Of a stretch of 64,000 bases of DNA, positions 49,966 through 57,103 are shown in pieces. The first letter of the stretch is position 1. Each line of letters begins with the position of its first letter. Source of the stretch: CAG-177 sp003514385 (GTDB lineage Bacteria > Bacillota > Clostridia > Oscillospirales > Acutalibacteraceae); the NCBI GenBank assembly GCA_051920445.1, contig JBPPLN010000001.1, forward strand, positions 806,001 through 870,000, in the 5' to 3' direction. Under the pieces are notes generated by a model. That model worked only from the letters and a program-made list of their open reading frames with translations. It was not told the origin of the DNA and made no database searches. The position numbers and the translations under genes are program-made.

Positions 49966-49997
49966 AAAAGCAGGCGCATTTTCGCCTGCTTTTTTGT
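49966..49997 (+). terminator. Terminator of the dnaA-yhbY block
   Basis: AAAAGCAGGCG and CGCCTGCTTTTTT pair around a 5-6 base loop. Confidence 0.9.
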
Positions 49998-50034
49998 GCA
50001 TCGGGACAAATCGGGAATTTTTTGTAAAAGCCTA

Positions 50035-50063
50035 TTGACAGCGTAGGTATAAGAGACTATAAT
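50035..50063 (+). promoter_or_regulatory. Promoter of the metQ-metN-metI leader and operon
   Basis: Consensus TTGACA (50035-50040), 17-base spacer, TATAAT (50058-50063). Transcription from here gives a leader of roughly 330 bases. Confidence 0.85.
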
Positions 50064-50096
50064 ACGCTCATAGATACTGAACAGGGAGGAAGCATC

Positions 50097-50201
50097 ATGA
50101 AAAAGTTTGACAGCAACATTATGATGATGGAAATGTGCATGTTCTCCATGCGCATGTGCATGTGCATGCCTTTTTCCGACGAGCTTCCGTCAAACGAATA
50201 A
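50097..50201 (+). CDS. Met/Cys-rich leader peptide of the methionine transporter operon
   Basis: A 34-residue ORF with GGGAGGAAG 7 bases before its ATG. It contains 10 Met and 3 Cys; residues 9-24 read MMMEMCMFSMRMCMCM. This density in front of a methionine ABC transporter is what a transcription-attenuation leader would show: when charged Met- (or Cys-) tRNA is scarce the ribosome stalls within codons 9-24. The last ten codons overlap the antiterminator strand (50181-50188) and a terminator follows 20 bases after the stop. A structural metal-binding peptide is the alternative. Confidence 0.85.
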   Translation: MKKFDSNIMMMEMCMFSMRMCMCMPFSDELPSNE

Positions 50202-50231
50202 ATCTGATATATGCAGAGATTCGGGGAGCTT
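50181..50231 (+). promoter_or_regulatory. Putative antiterminator pairing in the met leader
   Basis: GAGCTTCC (50181-50188), inside the last codons of the leader peptide, can form 8 pairs (two G-U) with GGGAGCTT (50224-50231), which is the 5' arm of the terminator. The two structures exclude each other. A ribosome at the stop codon would cover 50181-50188 and allow termination. Confidence 0.65.
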
Positions 50232-50253
50232 CGTGAGGAGTTTCCCGTTTTTT
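50222..50253 (+). terminator. Attenuator terminator in the met leader
   Basis: CGGGGAGCT (50222-50230) pairs with AGTTTCCCG (50239-50247), two G-U, loop of 8, then six T. It lies upstream of metQ, so it must be bypassed for expression. Confidence 0.85.
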
Positions 50254-50276
50254 ATTTGCATTGAGGAGGAAGAAAA

Positions 50277-50348
50277 GTGCAGTATCTGAAATTATTCTCG
50301 CCCTTTGATATAAGGCATTGGCGAATGTGCCGCAAGGCGCATGATTAA
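50277..50348 (+). CDS. Second small ORF in the met leader
   Basis: A 23-residue ORF with a strong GAGGAGG site 7 bases before its GTG start. It has Arg/His/Trp/Cys near the end (IRHWRMCRKAHD). It is not Met-rich, and its 3' half lies inside the nested stem described next, so its translation would open that structure. I recognise no homologue. It may be a second regulatory peptide or a real small protein. Confidence 0.6.
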   Translation: MQYLKLFSPFDIRHWRMCRKAHD

Positions 50349-50376
50349 AAAGTCCGTTTCAACCCAATACCTTATA
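50309..50376 (+). promoter_or_regulatory. Long nested stem before metQ
   Basis: TATAAGGCATTGG (50309-50321) pairs with CCAATACCTTATA (50364-50376) with one mismatch, enclosing ATGTGCC-GCAA-GGCGCAT (50325-50342), a hairpin with a GNRA-type tetraloop. The outer 3' arm ends 14 bases before the metQ ribosome site. Confidence 0.65.
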
Positions 50377-50403
50377 AATTAAAATACAAAGGAGATAATC
50401 AAC

Positions 50404-51258
50404 ATGAAAAAGACAATATCGATCATTCTCGCAGCGGTCCTCGCGCTGGGCTGCATCTTCGGCTTCGCCGCCTGCTCTTCGGGCAGCAAAGGCATCACCA
50501 TTGCCGTTCCCAACGACGCGACCAACGAAGCCCGTGCGCTCCTTCTTCTTCAGGAACAGGGCATCATCAAGCTCAAGGACGGCGCCGGCATCACCGCAAC
50601 CGTAAGAGACATTGAGGACAACCCCAAGAACATTACCTTCAAAGAGGTTGAAGCCGCTCAGCTCCCCAACGTTCTCAAGGATGTTGACTATGCTGTTATC
50701 AACTCGAACTACGCTATCTCCGCGGGTCTTAACCCCGTAAAGGACAATCTCGCCATTGAGGGCTCCTCGAGCGCATATTCGAACATCCTCGCCGCCAAGA
50801 AGGGCAACGAGAATTCCGACAAGATAAAGGCTCTTTCCGCCGCTCTCCAGAGCAAGAAGGTCGCCGATTTCATCGCTTCCAAGTATAACGGCGCAGTTAT
50901 CAGCGTTGTTTCAAACCCCGGTGACGGCTACGATCCCTCCGTCAACTACGACGCACTCAAGGGTCAGACCATAACCGTCGCCGCATCCCCCACACCGCAC
51001 GCCGAGATTCTCGCCGTTGCCAAGGAGATCCTTGCCGCTAAGGGCGTCACTCTTGACATCAAAGAGTTCGAAGATTATGTCCAGCCCAACAATGTTGTTG
51101 AGTCCGGCGAGATTGACGCAAACTACTTCCAGCACGAGCCTTACCTCGACGATTTCAACAAGCAGAACAACACGAACATCGTCACCGTTTGCTATGTCCA
51201 CGTCGAGCCCATGGCTCTCTACGGCGGCAAGCAGACCACTCTTGACGCAGTGAAGTAA
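50404..51258 (+). CDS. metQ: Methionine ABC transporter substrate-binding lipoprotein MetQ
   Basis: A 284-residue NlpA-family lipoprotein that binds D/L-methionine outside the membrane. Signal peptide with lipobox FAAC (Cys24) and a Ser/Gly tether; mature domain begins ITIAVPNDATNEARALLLL; DVDYAVINSNYA near 98, ANYFQHEPYLDDFNKQ near 242 and VHVEPMALYGGK near the end are family signatures. GGAG lies 9 bases before the ATG. First gene of metQ-metN-metI, whose order with the binding protein first is less usual than N-I-Q. Confidence 0.95.
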   Translation: MKKTISIILAAVLALGCIFGFAACSSGSKGITIAVPNDATNEARALLLLQEQGIIKLKDGAGITATVRDIEDNPKNITFKEVEAAQLPNVLKDVDYAVINSNYAISAGLNPVKDNLAIEGSSSAYSNILAAKKGNENSDKIKALSAALQSKKVADFIASKYNGAVISVVSNPGDGYDPSVNYDALKGQTITVAASPTPHAEILAVAKEILAAKGVTLDIKEFEDYVQPNNVVESGEIDANYFQHEPYLDDFNKQNNTNIVTVCYVHVEPMALYGGKQTTLDAVK

Positions 51259-51270
51259 ATGTTATAAAAT

Positions 51271-51325
51271 ATAATGCCGGGCTAAGTTGCTCTTAATCGG
51301 GCTGCTTGCCGGCATTATCTTTTTA
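51271..51325 (+). terminator. Hairpin with T-tract between metQ and metN
   Basis: ATAATGCCGG (51271-51280) pairs perfectly with CCGGCATTAT (51309-51318), then CTTTTTAT. As an internal partial terminator it would give more binding protein than ATPase and permease. Confidence 0.7.
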
Positions 51326-51347
51326 TCCAGAAGTTCGGAGGCATAAA

Positions 51348-52346
51348 ATGATCGAGATTAAAAATCTGTCAAAAACTTTCAAGACCGCCGACAGCTCGCT
51401 CGACGCGCTCAAGAATGTTTCTCTGACGATAAACGACGGCGATATTTACGGCATCATCGGCATGAGCGGCGCGGGCAAGAGCACGCTCGTGCGGTGCATA
51501 AATATGCTCGAACGCCCGACTGAGGGCCAGATACTCATAGACGGGGTCGATATGGGTTCGCTTTCGAGCAAGCAGCTCAGGGACGCCCGCCGCAACATAA
51601 CCATGATATTCCAGGGCTTTAACCTGCTCATGCAGCGCAACTGTCTGAAAAACATCTGCTTTCCGCTCGAGCTTGAGGGCATGAAGAAAGAGGACGCGAA
51701 GAAACGCGCGCTCGAACTGCTCGAGATAGTCGGTCTGCCCGACAAAGCGAAGGCTTACCCCGCTCAGCTCTCCGGCGGTCAGCAGCAGAGAATCGCGATA
51801 GCCCGCGCACTCGCTACAAATCCGAAAGTTCTGCTCTGCGACGAGGCGACAAGCGCGCTCGACCCGAACACCACACATTCGATTCTCAACCTCATAAGAG
51901 ACATAAACAAAAAGCTCGGCATAACGGTTATTATAATAACCCACCAGATGAGCGTTGTCGAAGAGACCTGCAACCGAGTCGCCATTCTTGACAACGGCAC
52001 GGTCGTTGAACAGGGCGAAGTCAGCACTGTTTTTGCCCATCCGCAGTCGGCGGCAGCAAAACGCCTCGTGTTCCCCGACGCTTCGGATGAGATTTTTGCT
52101 CCCGCTTCGGACGAGCACAGGATAAGAGTCGTCTTCAACGGCGCGTTCGCGACCAACACCCCGCTGATAACCAAGATGGCTATAGACGAGGGAATCGCGG
52201 CGAACATCCTGGCGGCCTCCACGCGCTGCATCGGCGACAAGGTCTACGGCAATATGCTCCTCGGCATCCCCGGAGGGGACAGCGAGCTTGAACGCGCGTC
52301 GAAATATCTGCAGAGTATGCCGGATATTCTTGTTGAGGAGGTTTAA
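51348..52346 (+). CDS. metN: Methionine ABC transporter ATP-binding protein MetN
   Basis: A 332-residue ABC ATPase powering methionine import. Walker A GMSGAGKSTLVR near 38, Q-loop IFQGFNLL, signature LSGGQQQRIAIARAL near 142, Walker B VLLCDEATSALDP and H-loop THQMS. The C-terminal 80 residues form the NIL domain (RIRVVFNGAFATNTPLI), which binds methionine and inhibits transport when the cell is replete. ATG at 51348 with GGAGG upstream. Confidence 0.96.
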   Translation: MIEIKNLSKTFKTADSSLDALKNVSLTINDGDIYGIIGMSGAGKSTLVRCINMLERPTEGQILIDGVDMGSLSSKQLRDARRNITMIFQGFNLLMQRNCLKNICFPLELEGMKKEDAKKRALELLEIVGLPDKAKAYPAQLSGGQQQRIAIARALATNPKVLLCDEATSALDPNTTHSILNLIRDINKKLGITVIIITHQMSVVEETCNRVAILDNGTVVEQGEVSTVFAHPQSAAAKRLVFPDASDEIFAPASDEHRIRVVFNGAFATNTPLITKMAIDEGIAANILAASTRCIGDKVYGNMLLGIPGGDSELERASKYLQSMPDILVEEV

Positions 52347-52349
52347 AAG

Positions 52350-53054
52350 ATGTTTGACAATGCATTCACTTCCGAGGCGCTGACGGAAGCCCTCGATATA
52401 TTAAAAAATGATTTCCCGCTGGCTATCTGGGAGACGATATATGTCACCCTGCTTTCCACGCTCTTTGCAATAATCATCGGGCTGCCGCTCGGCGTGCTGC
52501 TCGTCGCGGGCGAAAAGGGCGGCGTACTCCCCCTGCCGAAGGCTCTGATGAAGGTTCTCAACGTTATAATCAACCTCCTGCGCTCGGTGCCGTTTTTGAT
52601 ACTGATGATCCTCGTTTTCCCGCTGACCCGCCTTATTGTCGGCACGGCTGTCGGCACTGTCGCTTCTATAGTCCCGCTCGTCATCGCGTCGTTCCCGTTT
52701 GTGGCGCGCCTTGTTGAAAGCAGCCTGCGCGAGGTCAACCCGAACATAATCGAAGCCGCGCAGAGCATGGGTGCATCGCCCATGCAGATAATTATCAAAG
52801 TCATGATTCCCGAGAGCGTGCCCTCGCTGCTCTCGAACTTCACGATAGCGATAACCACCATCCTCGGCTACTCCGCAATGAGCGGAATAATCGGCGGCGG
52901 CGGACTCGGTAAGATTGCCATAAACTACGGCTACTACCGCTACAAATATCTCGTCATGATCTTTGCCGTTATCCTGCTCATAGCGCTCGTTCAGATTTTC
53001 CAGAGCGTCGGCACCCACCTTGCAACAAAGACCGACAAGAGACTCAAGAAATAA
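52350..53054 (+). CDS. metI: Methionine ABC transporter permease MetI
   Basis: A 234-residue five-TM permease. WETIYVTLLSTLFAIIIGLPLGVLL at the start, LRSVPFLILMILVFPLTR near 72, and the ATPase-coupling EAA loop EAAQSMGASPMQIIIKVMIPESVPSLLSN near 128-156. It starts three bases after metN. MetNIQ in this organism may carry methionine, its derivatives, or cystine. Confidence 0.96.
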   Translation: MFDNAFTSEALTEALDILKNDFPLAIWETIYVTLLSTLFAIIIGLPLGVLLVAGEKGGVLPLPKALMKVLNVIINLLRSVPFLILMILVFPLTRLIVGTAVGTVASIVPLVIASFPFVARLVESSLREVNPNIIEAAQSMGASPMQIIIKVMIPESVPSLLSNFTIAITTILGYSAMSGIIGGGGLGKIAINYGYYRYKYLVMIFAVILLIALVQIFQSVGTHLATKTDKRLKK

Positions 53055-53063
53055 TCAAAACCA

Positions 53064-53099
53064 ACAGCCTCGGCAGATTTTGCCGGGGCTGTATTTTTT
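53064..53099 (+). terminator. Terminator of the met operon
   Basis: ACAGCCTCGGCA and TTGCCGGGGCTGT pair, followed by ATTTTTT. Confidence 0.85.
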
Positions 53100-53106
53100 A
53101 ACAAAA

Positions 53107-53143
53107 AGCGCGGGCACAGTTTTCGCTGTACCCGCGTTTTTCG
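53107..53143. terminator. Terminator of htrA (bidirectional)
   Basis: GCGCGGG...CCCGCG with inner ACAG/CTGT pairs; T-runs leave on both strands. Confidence 0.75.
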
Positions 53144-53159
53144 TTAGAAAGGTGATATA

Positions 53160-54623
53160 TCAATTAAAGGGGTTGTAGTAGAATGATCTGTTATCCTGCT
53201 GAGTTGTCTGCTCCTGCTGCTGTTGGGAGGAAGAGGAAGTGGTGTTTCCGGTATCCTCAACGAGCTTTACCTTGACATTGAATTCCTTTGTCTGATAGTT
53301 GCTCGATATCCTGCACAGGGTCAGGGTCAATGTATCGCCGACCTTGGCGTTTTCAATCGCTTCGAGCAGAACTTCCGAGGTGCTTAGCTCCTTGCCGTTG
53401 ACTGCCGTTATAAGATCGCCGACCTGAGCGCTGCTGTTTGCAAGGTCGCTGTCCGCGTTGATGTCCGCGATGATAAGCGAGCCTGCCGGCAGACCCTTTA
53501 TCTGCACGATCATGTTATACTGCTGATTCGATGTATTGGAGAAGTAGCTGATGCCGAGCTTCGGGCGGTTCGGCACTCTGCCGTAGGCGATAAGATCGTC
53601 GATTATCTCTTTTGCGGACGAGATCGGGATAGAGAAGCCCATGAGCTCATAGCTGCTGTCGCTGATTTTAAGCGAGTTTATTCCGACCACCTGGCCGTAT
53701 TCGTTTATCAGAGCGCCGCCGGAATTGCCGGGGCTGATAGCCGCCGTGTGCTGGATGCACTCCATGGAATAGCCTATCTGGCTGCTGACGGTTCTCGAAA
53801 TCGCGGAGACCATGCCGTTGGTAAACGAGCCGAAGAACTCGGTGCCGCCGGGGTTGCCTATTGCATAGACGGTCTCGCCGACCGAAAGCTTCGTTGAATC
53901 GCCGAACTCTGCAGCAGTGAAGCCCGTAGCCTTTATTTTCAGCACGCCGATATCGGTGCGCGAATCGTAGCCGACTATCTCGGCGTCATACTGAGTGCCG
54001 TCATGCAGCTGAACGACGGCTTTGACGCCCTCGCCGCTGATAACATGGGCGCAGGTGATTATATAGGTATAAGTGTGATCTTTATTCTCGCCCATGACTA
54101 TGCCGGAGCCTTCGCCGGAAGCCGAGCTTGACGACTGGCTGTATACAACTATGCCGACATTGCTCGGCGAAACTTTTTCATATATCTGAGCCGAGGTGAG
54201 CACGCCGTTGCCTTTTGAAATCGTTGTCGCTTTCGGTGTCTCGGCGATGTTCAGCTGAGCGTCGCCCTCGGAAGTGCCAGTCACAGAAGTGCCGCCGCCC
54301 GAGCTATTGTTATTGTTTCTCTTTGCAAGCACGGTGACGGTCGCGGAGACCGCGATAACAACTGCGAGAATCGCGGCGAAAACCGCAACGCCTTTCTTCT
54401 TCGCGCTCATCTTTTTCTTCTTTTTCTCGGGCTGAGGCGGCGTGTAGCTGCCGGAATTATATGAATTTTGGCTGTTATAACTGCCCTGTCCGGGCTGCTG
54501 CGGAGCAGAATAAACCTGATCCGGCTCAAGCGGTGCAGACTGCTGTGCGGTGTCTGCCGAGTTGTCTTCGGGCGGCGTCTCGCCGGAACTGCCGAAGTTG
54601 TTCACATAATCATCATTGTACAT
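53160..54623 (-). CDS. HtrA/DegP-like membrane serine protease with PDZ domain
   Basis: A 487-residue surface quality-control protease. A cytoplasmic Gln/Pro/Ser-rich tail (1-70), Lys-rich stop and one TM helix (77-100) precede the trypsin-like domain: His in IITCAHVIS, Asp in SRTDIGVLKI, Ser in SPGNSGGALINEYGQ. One PDZ domain follows (about 360-455), then a Ser/Gln-rich tail. GGAGG lies before the ATG. It is directly downstream of a two-component pair on the same strand, an arrangement like CssRS-HtrA secretion stress control; that regulation is inferred. Confidence 0.93.
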   Translation of the reverse strand: MYNDDYVNNFGSSGETPPEDNSADTAQQSAPLEPDQVYSAPQQPGQGSYNSQNSYNSGSYTPPQPEKKKKKMSAKKKGVAVFAAILAVVIAVSATVTVLAKRNNNNSSGGGTSVTGTSEGDAQLNIAETPKATTISKGNGVLTSAQIYEKVSPSNVGIVVYSQSSSSASGEGSGIVMGENKDHTYTYIITCAHVISGEGVKAVVQLHDGTQYDAEIVGYDSRTDIGVLKIKATGFTAAEFGDSTKLSVGETVYAIGNPGGTEFFGSFTNGMVSAISRTVSSQIGYSMECIQHTAAISPGNSGGALINEYGQVVGINSLKISDSSYELMGFSIPISSAKEIIDDLIAYGRVPNRPKLGISYFSNTSNQQYNMIVQIKGLPAGSLIIADINADSDLANSSAQVGDLITAVNGKELSTSEVLLEAIENAKVGDTLTLTLCRISSNYQTKEFNVKVKLVEDTGNTTSSSSQQQQEQTTQQDNRSFYYNPFN

Positions 54624-54760
54624 AAACTGAATTTACCTCCATCCATTGCCTTCGGGATATCCTTCATCTTTTGACACTATTATGGACTCTCAATATTACG
54701 ATTTCTTGAACGTCGGGTAAATAACCTTTGGATTTTTATTCAACTTTTTTCCGCAAAAAT

Positions 54761-56302
54761 TCATCTCAGCGGAAGCCAGAACACGAACTGCGTATATTCG
54801 CCCGGCTCGCTGTTGACGGTTATCTGACCGCCGTGCATATCGATTATGGTCTTGACTATATACAGTCCGAGACCCGCTCCCTTGACATCGTAGCTGCGCG
54901 ATTTGTCCGTTTTATAGAAGCGCTCAAAGACTTTGCCCGCCTCTTCGCGCGAGATTCCCTTGCCGCTGTTCTTGACGGAGAATATCATCTTTTCGCTGTC
55001 CGACTTTATCGCAACCTCAATATAGCCGCCCTCGTTCGTGAACTTCACGGCGTTGTCGATAAGATTATATACGACCTGATTTATCATATCCTCGTCGGCG
55101 CAGATGTTGAGCGGCTCGACTTTATCAAGGCCGCGTATCTCTATCTTCTTTTCATCTATCGCGCGCTCGAAGCCGAGCATCGTTTTGAAGGTCATTGCCG
55201 AAATATCGAACTCCTTGGGCTGGATTTTTAACTGACCCGCCTCTATCTTCGACATATTGAGCATACCCGTGACAAGGCGAGAAAGGCGCTTGACCTCGTC
55301 GGAGACTATTCTGAGATAATATGTGCTCTTCGACGAATCTATCGTGCCGTCGAGTATTCCGTCTATGAATCCGCCGATAGTGGTCATCGGGGTCTTTAAC
55401 TCATGCGAGACATTCGCGACGAAATTGCGTCTCGAAGTCTCGATAGCCGAAAGCGCGTTCGCCATCGAGTTGAACGCCGTCACAAGCTCCGCGACCTCGT
55501 CCTCGTCGCCGCCCAGCACTTTATGATAGGGCACCGAGATTCGGTTGCTGAAATCGCCCTTTGCATACTGCTTTGCCGCCACCGACATCTCGCGCAGGGG
55601 CTTTGTCATCTGATAGGTCATAACATATGTTGCAACGAATGCTATCGCGAGCGCGAGAATTGCCGAGAACAGGAACATCTTAAGCATCGCCCTGACAGGC
55701 TCGTGCAGCGAATCCGTATCCTGCGAAGCGATGACCGCGCCGCAAAGCTTGCCGGATGCCACTATCGGCTCAACGCTTATAAAATGCGAGCTCTTGTACA
55801 TTCCGCCGAGCGTGCCCGTTTCGGTATATCCGCCGCTGCTGAGCTTCGACAGAGCTGTTTCGGGGACTGTATATTTGCTGTGGACTATGCACTCGCCCAT
55901 GTACATCACGAGATTGGACTGCCATATATCCTTACAGCAGATTATCTTGCCGTCGGTGTCGCATATATAAATGTCCGCATCTATCGCCTGTGAGAGCTGG
56001 GCGGTCGAAACGCTCATGAGCAGAGTAGAATTCTTGTTGCTCTCTTCAAGCGAGTAGCCTTTTTGAATAAGCGCCGCGGCAGTCTGCGAGACGGTCTGCG
56101 CGTTCTGCTTTAAAAGCGCCGTCTTTTCCTCGGACTGGTAGCGCGCTATGAATATCAACAATGACGAGCCGAGAATGGTGAAGCCGATAAACAGTATTAG
56201 CACCGTCACATAAAAGTAACGGTGAAACAGACCCGAGCGTTTTGTTCTCGAGCCTGCGTTCTTTACATCTTTTATTTCAAACTTTTTGCGTGCTTTTTTC
56301 AT
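54761..56302 (-). CDS. Membrane sensor histidine kinase
   Basis: A 513-residue kinase. TM1 near residues 30-53, an extracytoplasmic sensor of about 150 residues, TM2 near 210-230, HAMP linker (QMTKPLREMSVAAKQYAKGDF), HisKA with phospho-His in NFVANVSHELKTPMTTIGG (about 300), and HATPase with VVYNLIDNAVKF (N box) and GAGLGLYIVK (G box). The start codon is ambiguous among three clustered codons (56311, 56308, 56302); the last is best spaced from AAGGA. It overlaps or abuts the response-regulator stop. PhoR/ResE-like architecture; signal unknown. Confidence 0.93.
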   Translation of the reverse strand: MKKARKKFEIKDVKNAGSRTKRSGLFHRYFYVTVLILFIGFTILGSSLLIFIARYQSEEKTALLKQNAQTVSQTAAALIQKGYSLEESNKNSTLLMSVSTAQLSQAIDADIYICDTDGKIICCKDIWQSNLVMYMGECIVHSKYTVPETALSKLSSGGYTETGTLGGMYKSSHFISVEPIVASGKLCGAVIASQDTDSLHEPVRAMLKMFLFSAILALAIAFVATYVMTYQMTKPLREMSVAAKQYAKGDFSNRISVPYHKVLGGDEDEVAELVTAFNSMANALSAIETSRRNFVANVSHELKTPMTTIGGFIDGILDGTIDSSKSTYYLRIVSDEVKRLSRLVTGMLNMSKIEAGQLKIQPKEFDISAMTFKTMLGFERAIDEKKIEIRGLDKVEPLNICADEDMINQVVYNLIDNAVKFTNEGGYIEVAIKSDSEKMIFSVKNSGKGISREEAGKVFERFYKTDKSRSYDVKGAGLGLYIVKTIIDMHGGQITVNSEPGEYTQFVFWLPLR

Positions 56303-56307
56303 GCACA

Positions 56308-56997
56308 TCAATCCTTGGTCTCAAACTTGTAGCCTACGCTCCAGACGGTCTTGAGCTCCCACTTGTCGGACACGCCCTCGAGCTTCTCTCTGAGTCTCTT
56401 GACATGGACATCGACCGTTCTCGAATCGCCGTAATAATCGAAGCCCCAGACTTCGTCGAGCAGCTGGTCGCGGGTGAACACCCTGTTCGGGTTGCTGGCA
56501 AGGTGATAGATAAGCTCCAGCTCTTTGGGCGGAGTGTCGATGCGCTTGCCGTCGACCCAGAGCTCGTAGTTCGTCAGGTTTATCTTGAGTTTGTCATATT
56601 CGACCTGCTTTATATCCGCCGCCGGAGCGCCCGCGCTGCGTCTGAGGACTGCCTTGACGCGCGCCACAACTTCCTTTGCATCGAAGGGCTTGACGACATA
56701 GTCGTCCGCGCCGAGCTCGAGACCGAGGACTTTATCAAAAGTCTCGCCCTTTGCGGTGAGCATGATTATCGGCTTGTCCGAGAATTTTCTGATCTCGCGG
56801 CAGACCTGCCAGCCGTCGAGACGGGGCAGCATGATATCAAGCAGCATCAGATCCGGCTGAATCTCGCCGAAGCTCTTCACGGCGCTCTCGCCGTCGTTTA
56901 CTATGCTGACTGTGTAGCCCTCTTTTTCAAGATAGAGGCGCAGCAGTTCGCAGATATTAACGTCGTCGTCAACGACAAGTATTTTTTCGTTAGCCAT
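56308..56997 (-). CDS. OmpR/PhoB-family response regulator
   Basis: A 229-residue two-domain regulator. The receiver has the acidic pair VVDDD (9-13), phospho-acceptor Asp in LMLLDIML near 54 and LTAKGE with Lys in VVKPFDAKE near 103; the winged-helix DNA-binding domain ends TVWSVGYKFE. GGAGAGG lies before the ATG. Coupled to the kinase gene. Two dyads upstream (57045-57094) are candidate sites for autoregulation. Confidence 0.95.
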   Translation of the reverse strand: MANEKILVVDDDVNICELLRLYLEKEGYTVSIVNDGESAVKSFGEIQPDLMLLDIMLPRLDGWQVCREIRKFSDKPIIMLTAKGETFDKVLGLELGADDYVVKPFDAKEVVARVKAVLRRSAGAPAADIKQVEYDKLKINLTNYELWVDGKRIDTPPKELELIYHLASNPNRVFTRDQLLDEVWGFDYYGDSRTVDVHVKRLREKLEGVSDKWELKTVWSVGYKFETKD

Positions 56998-57036
56998 AAG
57001 TACCTCTCCTTTGTTTTAAACGAACCCATTGTAATT

Positions 57037-57094
57037 ATTATAGACCATTCAAAAAAGTTTGTGTGAATGGCGGAATAACATTTTGTTACAAAAT
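57037..57094 (-). promoter_or_regulatory. Regulatory region of the two-component operon
   Basis: Minus-strand TATAAT (57037-57042) lacks a consensus -35. The -35 area is instead spanned by CCATTC/GAATGG (57045-57050 and 57065-57070), and ATTTTGTTACAAAAT, a 7-bp perfect dyad, lies at 57080-57094. This suits an activator-dependent promoter. Confidence 0.5.
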
Positions 57095-57103
57095 TTCGTA
57101 TAT

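Noticed and set aside
50277..50348. Mini-ORF as remnant of an old-yellow-enzyme-type protein (YLKLFSP start)
   Set aside because: Only about seven residues resemble the N-terminus of that family and the frame stops after 23 codons; likely coincidence.
50064..50400. SAM riboswitch or T-box before metQ
   Set aside because: No T-box TGGNACC-type sequence and no SAM-I-like set of helices could be recognised; a Met-rich ORF plus terminator explains the region better.
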